From Kiloniellaceae bacterium (lineage in GTDB: Bacteria; Pseudomonadota; Alphaproteobacteria; Kiloniellales; J153): a stretch of 64,000 nt of DNA. Position numbers and translations under genes: made by a program. The notes under the pieces are model-generated. The model saw nothing but the letters and a program-made list of their open reading frames with translations, had not been told where the DNA came from and searched no databases. The DNA is taken from contig JAJFGN010000030.1 in the NCBI GenBank assembly GCA_021776115.1, positions 39,240 through 103,239 on the forward strand. Reading direction: 5' to 3'. Shown here piece by piece: positions 25,874-34,646 of the stretch (position 1 is the stretch's first letter; each line of letters opens with the position of its first letter).

Positions 25874-27313
25874 ATGTACACAGAACTTGAAATGCTGATC
25901 GATGGGGCCTGGACTCTAGGCGCGGGGTCGCGCCGCCTACAGGTTCTCAACCCCGCGAACGAGCAGGTCTTGGGCGAGTTGCCGGTGGCCGAACGCGAAG
26001 ACCTCGAGCGGACCCTGGCGGCGGTCGCGGGGGCGCAGGCCGGATGGGCCGCGACCCTGCCGAAGGAGCGCTGCCGTATCCTGCGCGGCGCCGCGGAGAT
26101 CATGCGCGGACAGCTCGACGAAATCGGCCGCCACATGACCCTGGAGCAAGGCAAGCCCTTGGGCGAAGCCAAGATGGAGGCCGCTGTCGGCGCCGACATC
26201 CTGGAATGGTATGCCGAGGAGGGTAAACGCGCCTACGGCCGGGTGATTCCGCCCTCCATGCCGACGGTGCTGCATCAGATGATGGTCAAGGAACCGGTCG
26301 GTCCGGTCGCGGCCTTCACGCCCTGGAATTTCCCGGTCGTGACCCCGGCACGCAAGATCGGCGGCGCCTTGGCCGCCGGCTGCGCGCTGATCATCAAACC
26401 CTCGGAGGAAACCCCGGCCGGCGCCTTGGCGATCGCCCGCGCGCTCGAGGAAGCGGGTCTGCCCAAGGGCGTCCTGAACGTGATTTTCGGGATCCCGGCC
26501 AAAATCTCCGAGCACCTGATCGCCTCCGACATCATCAAGAAAATTTCCTTCACCGGTTCGGTTCCGGTCGGCAAGCACCTGACCCGCCTGGCCGCCGACG
26601 GCATGAAGCGCGTGACCATGGAATTGGGCGGCCACGGCCCGGTCATCGTGTTCGACGACGTGGATGTCGAGAAGGCGGCGGCGATGTCGGTCGCGGGCAA
26701 GTTCCGCAATGCCGGGCAAGTGTGCGTCAGCCCGACCCGCTTTTTCGTCCAGGAAAAATCCTACGGCGACTTCGTCGATGCCTTCACGCAGAAGGCCAAG
26801 GCGCTCAAGGTCGGCGACGGCCTGGAAGCGGGCACCCAAATGGGCCCCCTGGCCAACGCCCGGCGGCTGGATGCCATCGACGGCCTGGTCCGCGACGCCG
26901 TGGAGCGCGGCGCCAAGCTGAAAACCGGCGGCGAGCGGATCGGCAATAGCGGCTTTTTCTATGCGCCCACGGTCCTGGCCGAGGTGCCGGACGACGCCAA
27001 GGTGATGAACGACGAGCCCTTTGGGCCGGTGGCGCCGATCGTGCCCTTCAAGACCTTCGACGAAGCGGTCCATCAAGCCAACCGCCTGCCCTTCGGGCTG
27101 GCCGGCTACGCCTTCACCAACTCGGCGGAAACCTCGGCCAAGATCGGCGCCGCCTTGCAGACCGGTCTGGTCGGTCTCAACAGCTTCACGATCTCGATGC
27201 CCGAGACTCCCTTCGGCGGCATGAAGGAAAGCGGCTACGGCTCCGAAGGCGGCATCGAAGGCTTAGACGCTTATCTGGCGACCAAGTTCATTACCCAATC
27301 GGGCGCGGTGTAA
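25874..27313 (+). CDS. NAD(P)-dependent aldehyde dehydrogenase (succinate-semialdehyde dehydrogenase-like)
   Basis: 479 aa, cytosolic. Oxidises an aldehyde to the acid. Motifs: FTPWNFPVVTPARKIGGALA (N-terminal catalytic Asn in PWNFP), Rossmann FTGSVPVGKHL, Glu in MELGGHGPVIV, and catalytic Cys in RNAGQVCVSPTRF, then the C-terminal NSFTISMPETPFGGMKESGYG. The closest group by motifs is succinate-semialdehyde/ glutarate-semialdehyde dehydrogenase. It follows the ABC importer operon by 116 bp on the same strand and may oxidise a product of the imported compound. Confidence 0.9.
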   Translation: MYTELEMLIDGAWTLGAGSRRLQVLNPANEQVLGELPVAEREDLERTLAAVAGAQAGWAATLPKERCRILRGAAEIMRGQLDEIGRHMTLEQGKPLGEAKMEAAVGADILEWYAEEGKRAYGRVIPPSMPTVLHQMMVKEPVGPVAAFTPWNFPVVTPARKIGGALAAGCALIIKPSEETPAGALAIARALEEAGLPKGVLNVIFGIPAKISEHLIASDIIKKISFTGSVPVGKHLTRLAADGMKRVTMELGGHGPVIVFDDVDVEKAAAMSVAGKFRNAGQVCVSPTRFFVQEKSYGDFVDAFTQKAKALKVGDGLEAGTQMGPLANARRLDAIDGLVRDAVERGAKLKTGGERIGNSGFFYAPTVLAEVPDDAKVMNDEPFGPVAPIVPFKTFDEAVHQANRLPFGLAGYAFTNSAETSAKIGAALQTGLVGLNSFTISMPETPFGGMKESGYGSEGGIEGLDAYLATKFITQSGAV

Positions 27314-27348
27314 GAGTTTTCATCGTCCGCCAATCGGCCCGAGTTTAA

Positions 27349-27385
27349 GATCCCGGATAATCGCTGCGCGATTTCCGGGATGACG
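27349..27385. repeat. Hairpin repeat unit A (left of GIY-YIG gene)
   Basis: 37-base imperfect palindrome. Outer stem ATCCCGGA/TCCGGGAT (8 bp), one bulged T, inner stem AATCGC/GCGATT (6 bp) around TGC, ending in GACG. It is the same length as unit C and similar in 32 of 37 positions. Confidence 0.8.
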
Positions 27386-27409
27386 TTGGACTTTAGTTTA
27401 AGCTAGCCT

Positions 27410-27440
27410 CGTCATCCCGGACGCGTAGCGATCCGGGATC
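27410..27440. repeat. Hairpin repeat unit B (left of GIY-YIG gene)
   Basis: 31-base palindrome in the opposite orientation to unit A: CGTC, outer stem ATCCCGGA/TCCGGGAT, short inner stem CGC/GCG around GTA, ending GATC. Units A and B form an inverted pair with a 24-bp AT-richer spacer. Confidence 0.8.
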
Positions 27441-27483
27441 TTGGAATTGCACTGGCTGGTCCGATGCTCCCTTCGCGACCGCT

Positions 27484-27786
27484 ATGATCAAGCGGTTCTA
27501 CGTCTATATTCTTGCCAGCATGCCCCGTGGCGCGATTTACGTTGGCGTGACCAACGATCTGGTTCGCCGTGTTTGGCAACACAAAGAAGGACAAGCCGAC
27601 AGCTTTACCAGGCGGTACTGGATCAAACGTCTGGTCTACTTCGAGGAGCATACCACGGCGGCAAACGCGATCGAGCGCGAGAAGCAACTGAAGCGTTGGC
27701 GCAGGGCCTGGAAGGACGAGTTGATCGAGTTCGCCAATCCAGAGTGGCGCGATCTCTATAACGACATTGCCCGGCCATGGTCTTGA
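27484..27786 (+). CDS. GIY-YIG nuclease family protein
   Basis: 100 aa single-domain GIY-YIG endonuclease-fold protein (UPF0213/YhbQ-like). Seen: FYVYILASMPRGAIYVGVTNDLVRRVWQHK with the GIY-like VYI and the YVG triads, the Arg in LVRRV, and the catalytic Glu region in ANAIEREKQLKRWRR, then NPEWRDLY. All catalytic positions appear intact. The gene is bracketed by two inverted pairs of palindromic repeats (27349-27440 and 27793-27919). Its cellular role is unknown. Confidence 0.88.
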   Translation: MIKRFYVYILASMPRGAIYVGVTNDLVRRVWQHKEGQADSFTRRYWIKRLVYFEEHTTAANAIEREKQLKRWRRAWKDELIEFANPEWRDLYNDIARPWS

Positions 27787-27792
27787 ATTGAA

Positions 27793-27829
27793 GATCCCGG
27801 ATAGCCACTGCGCGGCTTCCGGGATGACG
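27793..27829. repeat. Hairpin repeat unit C (right of GIY-YIG gene)
   Basis: 37-base palindrome in the same orientation as unit A. Outer stem identical (ATCCCGGA/TCCGGGAT). Inner stem AGCCAC/GCGGCT around TGC differs from unit A by two compensated base pairs plus one mismatch, so pairing is mostly preserved. Confidence 0.8.
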
Positions 27830-27882
27830 ATGGTGTCTAGAAGAAACAACGCGGAACAATAGCGCCAAATCCAAATAACCTG

Positions 27883-27919
27883 CGTCATCCCGGACGGTGC
27901 GTAGCATCGATCCGGGATC
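27883..27919. repeat. Hairpin repeat unit D (right of GIY-YIG gene)
   Basis: 37-base palindrome in unit B orientation: CGTC, outer stem ATCCCGGA/TCCGGGAT, inner stem CGGTGC/GCATCG (one G-T pair) around GTA, ending GATC. With unit C it forms the right inverted pair, 53 bp apart. Confidence 0.8.
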
Positions 27920-27945
27920 TTCCGCGCGCCGCGTTCTCCCGCGGA

Positions 27946-28824
27946 TCAATCTTCGGGCAGGGGTATCCGCTCGGTCTCGCCAGGGACCTGGGCGAAGCGC
28001 TCGGCCTTCCAATCGGCCTTGGCCTGCTCGATCCGCGCCTGGGAGCTTGAGACCAGGTTCCACCACATGTGGCGCGGACCGTCCATTTCGGCGCCGCCCA
28101 GGAGCATGAAGCGCGCGTCTTCCTGCGCCTCGACGCGCACCTCGACGCCGGGCGTGAAGACAACCATGCGGCCTGGATCGTACCCTTCATCCCCGATTTC
28201 GAGCGCCCCGTCCACGACGTAGACGGCGCGTTCGGGGTATTCCTTCGGCAGGTTCAGGGCCTGCCCGGCGGGGAGCCTGGCTTCCAGATAGAACATGTCG
28301 GAGAAGGTATTTACCGGCGAGGTTTCGCCGTAAGCCGCACCGGCAATCAGGCATAACTCGGCGCCGCCGAGACCGATACGCGGTAAGGTGTCCGCCGGGT
28401 GGTGATAGAACGCCGGTTCGACCTCCTCGAAGAGTTTAGGCAGGGCGAGCCAGGTTTGAATACCGTGAAGCCGGTGCACTTGGGCACGCACCTCCGGCGC
28501 CGTGCGCTCCGAATGCACGATACCGCGTCCGGCGGTCATCCAGTTGACCGCGCCCGGTTGAATCGCCTGCACATATCCCAAACTATCGCGGTGCAGGATT
28601 TCGCCTTCGAACAAGTAGGTCACGGTCGCCAGGCCGATATGCGGGTGCGGCCGGACATCGATCCCCGTGCCGGCCGGAAACTCGGCCGGGCCCATGTGAT
28701 CGAAAAAGACGAAAGGACCGACCATGCGCCGCTGTGCGAAAGGCAGAACCCGGCGCACCTCGAAACCCCCCAGGTCGTGAGTGCTTGGCTCGATCGTAAG
28801 GTCTATCAGGCTCTTATCCGGCAT
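27946..28824 (-). CDS. Pirin family protein
   Basis: 292 aa bicupin, cytosolic. Metal ligands are visible in RPHPHIGLATVTYLFEG (the three His near residues 59-63) and in GIVHSERT near residue 103, typical of iron-binding pirin. Some pirins are quercetin dioxygenases, others regulators. It lies 18 bp behind the gamma-glutamyltransferase gene on the same strand, so probably one operon. C-terminal half is the second, less conserved cupin. Confidence 0.9.
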   Translation of the reverse strand: MPDKSLIDLTIEPSTHDLGGFEVRRVLPFAQRRMVGPFVFFDHMGPAEFPAGTGIDVRPHPHIGLATVTYLFEGEILHRDSLGYVQAIQPGAVNWMTAGRGIVHSERTAPEVRAQVHRLHGIQTWLALPKLFEEVEPAFYHHPADTLPRIGLGGAELCLIAGAAYGETSPVNTFSDMFYLEARLPAGQALNLPKEYPERAVYVVDGALEIGDEGYDPGRMVVFTPGVEVRVEAQEDARFMLLGGAEMDGPRHMWWNLVSSSQARIEQAKADWKAERFAQVPGETERIPLPED

Positions 28825-28842
28825 CGACGCGTACCTTCTTTC

Positions 28843-30450
28843 TCAAACTTCTAAAGCCATGCCGTCCCGGCCGGGATCGGCGCCACCGTGCCACTTGCCA
28901 TCGCGAACTTCGATCGCGTGCACCCCGGCGAAGTGGTAGGTGCGGTAGCTGCGCCGCACCGGGTAACCTTGCCGCTCCAACTCATCGGTCACGAAATGCG
29001 GGATCCGGTTGACCACGTCGATCGTATCGCTGGTCGTGCAAAAACGCGGCGCGGCGACTGCGTCGCTGGCCGACATGCCGAAATCGATCACGTTCAGAAT
29101 CGCCTGCAACACGCCCATGGTGATGAAGGTGCCGCCGGGCGCGCCGACCACGAGGCGAAGCGTGTCATCCTTGAACACCATGGTCGGGCACATGGCGGTG
29201 AAGCGCGCCTTGCCCGGCGCGATCGAACCGTGATGTCCGGGCCGCGGGTCGAATACCACCATAGAATTGTTGTACATGAAACCGAGGCCATCGGTGATCG
29301 CCCCCGAGGACATGCCGAGCGAGTGGGTCATGGCAACGGCGTTGCCCTGGTCATCGACGGCGGATATGTGGGTCGTGTCCTTTAGGTCTTGGCTTTTTTG
29401 CAAGCGCGGCACATGGGCGACCTCACCGCGTTCGATCTCTTGCGCCTGGCCGCGCGCGTAATCCTTGCCGGTAAGGCGCGCGAGCGGCACGTCGACAAAG
29501 CGCGGATCGCCGACCTGCGTATCCTTATCGATGGTCGCGCGCTTCATCGCCTCCGACACCACACGGATGTAGTCGGGCGAGTTGTGGCCCATGGCCGCGA
29601 GATCGAAGCTCTCCAGGATGTGCAACATCTGCAGCACCATGACCCCGCCACCGGGCGGCCGGTTGGTCGCGATCCGGTGGCCGCGATAGTCGCCCCAAAG
29701 AGGCTCGGTCTCTTCGGTTCGAACGCCCTTCAGATCCTCGAGCCCCAGCAGCCCGCCATTGGCCGCGAAATCGTCGGCGATCTCGCGCGCTATTTCTCCC
29801 TCATAAAACACCTCGGGCCCCTCGTCCGCGATGCGCCGCAGGCTGCGCGCCATGTCAGGGTTTCGCAGAATCGCGCCGGGCTGAAGCAAATCGCCATTCG
29901 CGTCGAAATAGACGCGCCGCCCGGCCGGGGTGTGGCGTAGTCGTTCGATATGGTCGACCAAGCCGGAGGTTTCTTTCCGGGTCCAAAAATCGTGGACATG
30001 GGGCCGGACCATGAAGCCCTTCTCGGCCATCGCGGCGGCCGGCTCGACAATCTGTCGCCAGGACAGGGTTCCGAACCGGGTCAAGGCTTCGTGAAAGGCG
30101 TTCAGGCTGCATGGCGTGGTCACGGATTGGTGGCCCAGATCGTTCACCCGGCCCTTGAGGATAAAACCGAAACCGTCCTCGGACTCGAATTCCAGGAGGT
30201 CCTGCCACATGGCCGGCGTTGCCTTGGCGGGCGCACGGCCATGGAAATCGATCATGGTATGAACGCCGCGTTTGGGTAGAAAAACCTGCAGGCTGCCGAA
30301 ACCGGCGATGCCGCACATCTGCGGATCGACGACGGTCTGCATCAAGGCACAGACGATCGCAGCATCGACCGCGTTGCCGCCGCTCTTAAGCGCCAGCGCG
30401 CCGGCCTCGACCGCCTCCGGCTGCGGCGCGCAAACCATGCCGTGGGTCAT
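28843..30450 (-). CDS. Gamma-glutamyltransferase family protein
   Basis: 535 aa N-terminal-nucleophile hydrolase that cleaves or transfers gamma-glutamyl groups; the autoprocessing and nucleophile Thr is expected at Thr359 in DTTHISAVDDQG. Other motifs: AVDAAIVCALMQTVVDPQMCG near the start, FHGRAPAKATP, and RPPGGGVMVLQML. No signal peptide is seen from the ATG at 30450 (preceded by GAGGAG), so it is likely cytosolic, unlike the periplasmic E. coli enzyme; this type often acts on other gamma-glutamyl amides. A frame reaching 30582 is open but lacks a ribosome site. Cotranscribed with pirin. Confidence 0.88.
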   Translation of the reverse strand: MTHGMVCAPQPEAVEAGALALKSGGNAVDAAIVCALMQTVVDPQMCGIAGFGSLQVFLPKRGVHTMIDFHGRAPAKATPAMWQDLLEFESEDGFGFILKGRVNDLGHQSVTTPCSLNAFHEALTRFGTLSWRQIVEPAAAMAEKGFMVRPHVHDFWTRKETSGLVDHIERLRHTPAGRRVYFDANGDLLQPGAILRNPDMARSLRRIADEGPEVFYEGEIAREIADDFAANGGLLGLEDLKGVRTEETEPLWGDYRGHRIATNRPPGGGVMVLQMLHILESFDLAAMGHNSPDYIRVVSEAMKRATIDKDTQVGDPRFVDVPLARLTGKDYARGQAQEIERGEVAHVPRLQKSQDLKDTTHISAVDDQGNAVAMTHSLGMSSGAITDGLGFMYNNSMVVFDPRPGHHGSIAPGKARFTAMCPTMVFKDDTLRLVVGAPGGTFITMGVLQAILNVIDFGMSASDAVAAPRFCTTSDTIDVVNRIPHFVTDELERQGYPVRRSYRTYHFAGVHAIEVRDGKWHGGADPGRDGMALEV

Positions 30451-30681
30451 GGCTTCAACTCCTCTATGTCCCTCTCCGGACGTCCAAATCCTAGAGCAGA
30501 TCCGGGTCGATGGAAATTGTCCGAAGTCAATCCGCCGGCCCGGTGACCCCGCCCTGTCACGTGCCGCCAGATTGAAACCCAATATTTACCTTAATTTGCT
30601 TACCTACTCCGGCCCTTAGCGCCGCCTATCCCCAAAACGGCTCAAATAATATCGCACAGATTCCTGGGCTGAAATAAAGGA

Positions 30682-33165
30682 ATGGAACACCGAATGCCGA
30701 ACATTAGGTTCTATTCAGGCCTGTTCTGTGTAACCGCCGCGACCTTGATGCTGCAGCTGGTGCAGACGCGCATCCTTTCGGTGGTCGCTTGGTACCATTT
30801 GGCGTTTTTCGTGATCAGCACCGCCATGTTCGGCCTGACCGCCGGCGCGGTCTGGGTGTACCTGCGCGGCGAGCGGTTTTCGACCAAGACGCTGTCCTAT
30901 GACCTGACCTATTACAGCGCGCTTTTTAGCCTCAGCACGACCATCGCGCTCGCCATACAGATGACACTCTCGCCGCTGTCGCAACCGGCTCTGACGACCT
31001 TGCTGGTCTGGTTGGAACTGGCGGTTTGCTTGTCGGTGCCATTCTTCTTTTCCGGCGTCGTCGTAAGCCTGGCGCTGACGCGGAGCCCCTTTCCGGTGGG
31101 CCGGGTTTATGGCGTCGATCTGATCGGCGCGGCCCTGGGCTGTTTCGGCGTTCTGCTCCTGCTCAATTTTTTCGATGGCCCCTCGGCGGTGCTTTGGATA
31201 AGCGTCTTGGCGCTGTTCGGCGCCATGCTTTTCTCGGGCTCGGCGATCGGAAGCGCACCGGAGCCGCGGTCGAAGCTTATGGTCAACCTGGAGCGGAAGG
31301 GCATCTGGTTCGTGCTCCTGATCGCGCTAGCTACCCTTAATAGCTTCAACAGCGAAAGAAAGGGACTTTACCCAATCATGGCCAAGGGCAAGGTCGAGAT
31401 TGGTACCGTGCCTTGGTTCGAGCGCTGGAATTCATTCTCGCGGGTTGTGGCGCGCGAAATCGTGGTTCAACCGGCACACATATGGGGTCCTTCGCCGACC
31501 ATGCGGCGCCAAGATTGGATCCTGCCTCAGAGTTATCTGAATATCGACGGCGATGCGGGAACCGCGGCTTACGGCGTGGCCGGCGATCTGGAGCGCGCCG
31601 CGTTTCTGAAATACGACGTCACCAATCTCGCCTACTATCTTCCGGATCGCGTCCGGGCCGCGATCATCGGCGTCGGCGGCGGCCGGGATCTGTTGAGCGC
31701 GCGCGTCTTCGGTGTGGAAGAAGCCATCGGTATCGAAATCAACCCGACCTTCGTGGATCTGCACCAGAACAATCCCGAGTTTTCCGCCTTCGTCGGCTTG
31801 CCACAGATCGAGGGCGTGTCCCTGGTTGTCGACGAGGCGCGTAGCTGGTTCGCGCGCAGCCAAGATAGCTTCGATTTGATCCAGATGAGTCTGATCGATA
31901 CCTGGGCGGCCACCGGCGCCGGCGCTTTTACCCTCAGCGAGAACGGCCTTTATACCACCGAGGCCTGGCAGATCTTTCTCCGGCGCCTGACACCCAGCGG
32001 CGTTTTCACCGTCAGCCGCTGGTATTCTCCAGGGGATATCAACGAAACCGGCCGCATGGTGAGCCTTGCCGTGGCTGCACTCATGGAATCGGGCGTCGAG
32101 AACCCGAGGAATCACATTTTCCTGGCGGCGGCAGAGAGAATCGCGACTTTGGTGATCTCCCGCTCGGGCTTTTCGGCGGCCGAATTGAGCGCCTTGAACA
32201 AGGCGGTTAAGGATCTGAAATTCGATGTCCTGATCGCGCCGGGTCAAGCGCCCGCTTCGGCGGTCTTGAAGTCCATCACCGAATCTAGGGACCTGACGGA
32301 ACTGAACCGCTTCACGAAGAACCTGGAACTCGACCTGTCCCCACCGAACGATGACCGGCCTTTCTTTTTCAACCAGCTACCGTTGTTCGACATCGGAAGA
32401 GTCATCGCCATGGCCTTTACCGGCCGCTCATTGGGAGTCAGCCAAGGAAACTTGTTCGCCACCGCCACCTTGGCGATGCTGTTCGTGGTCGCCCTGGCAC
32501 TTGTCGTTGTCGCGATCGTCATACCCCTGCGCCCGGCCCTACGCGATGCCGGAACCCGTCAAGCAAGCGGCGGCACCGCCTATTTCATGCTGATCGGCAT
32601 GGGTTTCATGTTCATCGAAATGGCCTTGCTGCAGCGCTTCAGCGTATTCCTAGGGCATCCGATCTATTCCCTGAGCATTGTTCTCTTCTCGCTCATTCTC
32701 TCGACCGGGCTCGGCAGCCTACTGTCGGATCATGTCTCGATCGAGAGGAAGAATAATTTCATCGTCTGGGCGGTTCTGACCGGCGGCTACGTCATGTCTC
32801 AACTGCTGTGGCTGCCCGATCTGCTGCTCTCGCTCGACAGCGGATCCCTGGCGGTGCGCGGGCTGGTCACCGTTTCGGTAATTCTGCCGGCCGGCGTTCT
32901 CATGGGCTTCGGCTTTCCCGCCGGCATGCGCTTTATTTCGGCGGTCGACTCAAGGCCGACACCTTGGTTCTGGGGCATCAATGGCGCGAGCGGGGTTCTG
33001 GCTTCGGCCGTCGCGGTAGCCTGCAGCATCGCCTACGGCATCGGCACGACCATGGCGCTGGGCGCGCTGTGTTATTTCCTGCTGATACCGGCCGCCATGG
33101 TGATCGGATTTCCGGGCGGCGCGCGCCAGCGGAACCTCAGCCGGCCGATAGCCGAAACCGCCTGA
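30682..33165 (+). CDS. Polytopic membrane protein with spermidine-synthase-like domain
   Basis: 827 aa. The N-terminal 210 residues hold about seven membrane segments (FCVTAATLMLQLVQTRILS, FFSGVVVSLAL and others). A central soluble methyltransferase/spermidine-synthase-like domain has the nucleotide motif AAIIGVGGGRDLLSA near residue 325 and EEAIGIEINP. The C-terminal 230 residues carry about six more segments (FMFIEMALLQRF, GVLMGFGFPAGMRF). Such fused proteins are common in proteobacteria and are not proven aminopropyltransferases. AAGGA touches the ATG at 30682, so the in-frame ATG at 30694 is an equally good start. Monocistronic. Confidence 0.75.
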   Translation: MEHRMPNIRFYSGLFCVTAATLMLQLVQTRILSVVAWYHLAFFVISTAMFGLTAGAVWVYLRGERFSTKTLSYDLTYYSALFSLSTTIALAIQMTLSPLSQPALTTLLVWLELAVCLSVPFFFSGVVVSLALTRSPFPVGRVYGVDLIGAALGCFGVLLLLNFFDGPSAVLWISVLALFGAMLFSGSAIGSAPEPRSKLMVNLERKGIWFVLLIALATLNSFNSERKGLYPIMAKGKVEIGTVPWFERWNSFSRVVAREIVVQPAHIWGPSPTMRRQDWILPQSYLNIDGDAGTAAYGVAGDLERAAFLKYDVTNLAYYLPDRVRAAIIGVGGGRDLLSARVFGVEEAIGIEINPTFVDLHQNNPEFSAFVGLPQIEGVSLVVDEARSWFARSQDSFDLIQMSLIDTWAATGAGAFTLSENGLYTTEAWQIFLRRLTPSGVFTVSRWYSPGDINETGRMVSLAVAALMESGVENPRNHIFLAAAERIATLVISRSGFSAAELSALNKAVKDLKFDVLIAPGQAPASAVLKSITESRDLTELNRFTKNLELDLSPPNDDRPFFFNQLPLFDIGRVIAMAFTGRSLGVSQGNLFATATLAMLFVVALALVVVAIVIPLRPALRDAGTRQASGGTAYFMLIGMGFMFIEMALLQRFSVFLGHPIYSLSIVLFSLILSTGLGSLLSDHVSIERKNNFIVWAVLTGGYVMSQLLWLPDLLLSLDSGSLAVRGLVTVSVILPAGVLMGFGFPAGMRFISAVDSRPTPWFWGINGASGVLASAVAVACSIAYGIGTTMALGALCYFLLIPAAMVIGFPGGARQRNLSRPIAETA

Positions 33166-33198
33166 GCGGCGCCGCGCTTCAATCAATCGCGATTCACT

Positions 33199-34632
33199 CT
33201 AGCCGCGCAGCTTCGCGAGGTCCGGCACCGGGCGCGCGAGGTCCTTGTCGCGGGCCATGGCGGTCTCCAGGCTGTGCGCGATCGCCAAGAGCTCCGCGTC
33301 GCCTTGGTAACGCCCGACGATCTGAATGCCGAACGGCAATCCGCGCGCATCCACGCCGCAGGGAATCACCGCGACCGGGTGAATCGTCATGGTGACGCCA
33401 TAGGTAATGGCCAGCCAGCGCATGTAGGTTTCCATCTTCACACCGTCGATCTCGGTCACGGACCACTGGGCGTGCGGAAAAGGCGAAACCGAACAGGCGG
33501 GACAGATCAAGACGTCGATCTCGTCGAACATATCGACAAAGCGGCGATACAGCTTCGCCTGTTCGATATTTGCCCAGGCGACATCGGCGGCGGTATATTT
33601 CATCGCGCGCTCGGTATTCTCCAGCACGTTCGGGCCGAGGATGTCGCGGTGTTGTGCCACCCTCTCCTTGTGTGCGGCGAGGAAGTTCACGCCGCGCAAG
33701 ATTTCGAAAACCTCGTGCACCGGCCCGAGCTCCGGATCGCGGACGCTACAATCGCCGAAGAAGGACGAGATCTTCGCCATGCGCGCGCGAAAGGTCGCCC
33801 GGATACTTTCGTCGACCGGCGCGCAGCCGAGGTCTTCCGAGGTCGCGACACGCAGGCTGGACAGATCGAGCGTCTGCGGCGCGTCGAAGAGGGATAAATC
33901 GAGCGAACGGGCGAAGGGATCGTGCGGGTCCTCGCCCACGATGGCCGACATCAGAAGCGCGGCGTCGGCGACGCTGCGGCCCATGGGGCCATCGACCGGC
34001 AAGGGCGACAAGGCGACAAGGCGTTGATCGTCCGGCACGGTGCCCGGGGTCGGGCGAAACCCGACCACGCCGCAAAATCCCGCTGGGGTGCGCAGGCTGC
34101 CGCCGAAGTCCGAGCCCGTCGCCAAGGGCAGCATGCCGGTGGCGAGCGCCACCGCCGAGCCGCCCGAGGATCCGCCGCAGGTCAAGTCCGGATCGAAGGG
34201 ATTGCCGGTCGCGCCGTAGACGCTGTTGCGGGTGTTCGCCCCGGCGCCGAACTCCGGCGTATTGGTCTTGCCGAGCACGATGGCCCCCGCGTCGCGAATA
34301 TCGGTGACGATCTGCTCGTCCGCGCCGGGCACGTTGTCTTGGTAAATGCGGGAGCCATAGGTGGTGCGCAGACCCGCGGTCGCGGTCAGGTCCTTGATCC
34401 CGATCGGTAACCCGTGCAGAGGACCGAGATCTTCGCCATCCAGCACCGCCTTCTCGGCGACCTTGGCCTCGGTCCGGGCCCGGTCAAGGTCGAGGGCGAC
34501 CACGGCGTTTAGCGCCGGGTTGACCGCCTCGATCCGAGTCACGCAAGACGCCACCAATTCGACCGGCGACACCTCCTTGGTGCCGATCCGCCGGCGCAAC
34601 TCCACCGCGGAAAGATCGCACAGTTCTGTCAT
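33199..34632 (-). CDS. Amidase (amidase-signature family)
   Basis: 477 aa Ser-Ser-Lys hydrolase, cytosolic. Lys80 in LPIGIKDLTATAG, the GGSSGGSAVAL stretch (153-163) with the cis-Ser, and the nucleophile Ser179 in GSDFGGSLRTPA. These match the triad. The ATG at 34632 is preceded by GAGGAGGG; the longer frame to 34767 is not supported. It follows an M20 peptidase by 14 bp on the same strand and is likely in one operon. Substrate unknown; the pair could deacylate or deamidate amino acid derivatives. Confidence 0.9.
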   Translation of the reverse strand: MTELCDLSAVELRRRIGTKEVSPVELVASCVTRIEAVNPALNAVVALDLDRARTEAKVAEKAVLDGEDLGPLHGLPIGIKDLTATAGLRTTYGSRIYQDNVPGADEQIVTDIRDAGAIVLGKTNTPEFGAGANTRNSVYGATGNPFDPDLTCGGSSGGSAVALATGMLPLATGSDFGGSLRTPAGFCGVVGFRPTPGTVPDDQRLVALSPLPVDGPMGRSVADAALLMSAIVGEDPHDPFARSLDLSLFDAPQTLDLSSLRVATSEDLGCAPVDESIRATFRARMAKISSFFGDCSVRDPELGPVHEVFEILRGVNFLAAHKERVAQHRDILGPNVLENTERAMKYTAADVAWANIEQAKLYRRFVDMFDEIDVLICPACSVSPFPHAQWSVTEIDGVKMETYMRWLAITYGVTMTIHPVAVIPCGVDARGLPFGIQIVGRYQGDAELLAIAHSLETAMARDKDLARPVPDLAKLRG

Positions 34633-34646
34633 TTTGTTCGCCCTCC

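Noticed and set aside
27349..27919. CRISPR array from the repeated ATCCCGGA units
   Set aside because: Only four units in alternating orientation with unequal spacers and no cas genes.
33166..33198. GCGGCGCCGC as terminator between convergent genes
   Set aside because: Too short, no loop and no T-run on either strand.
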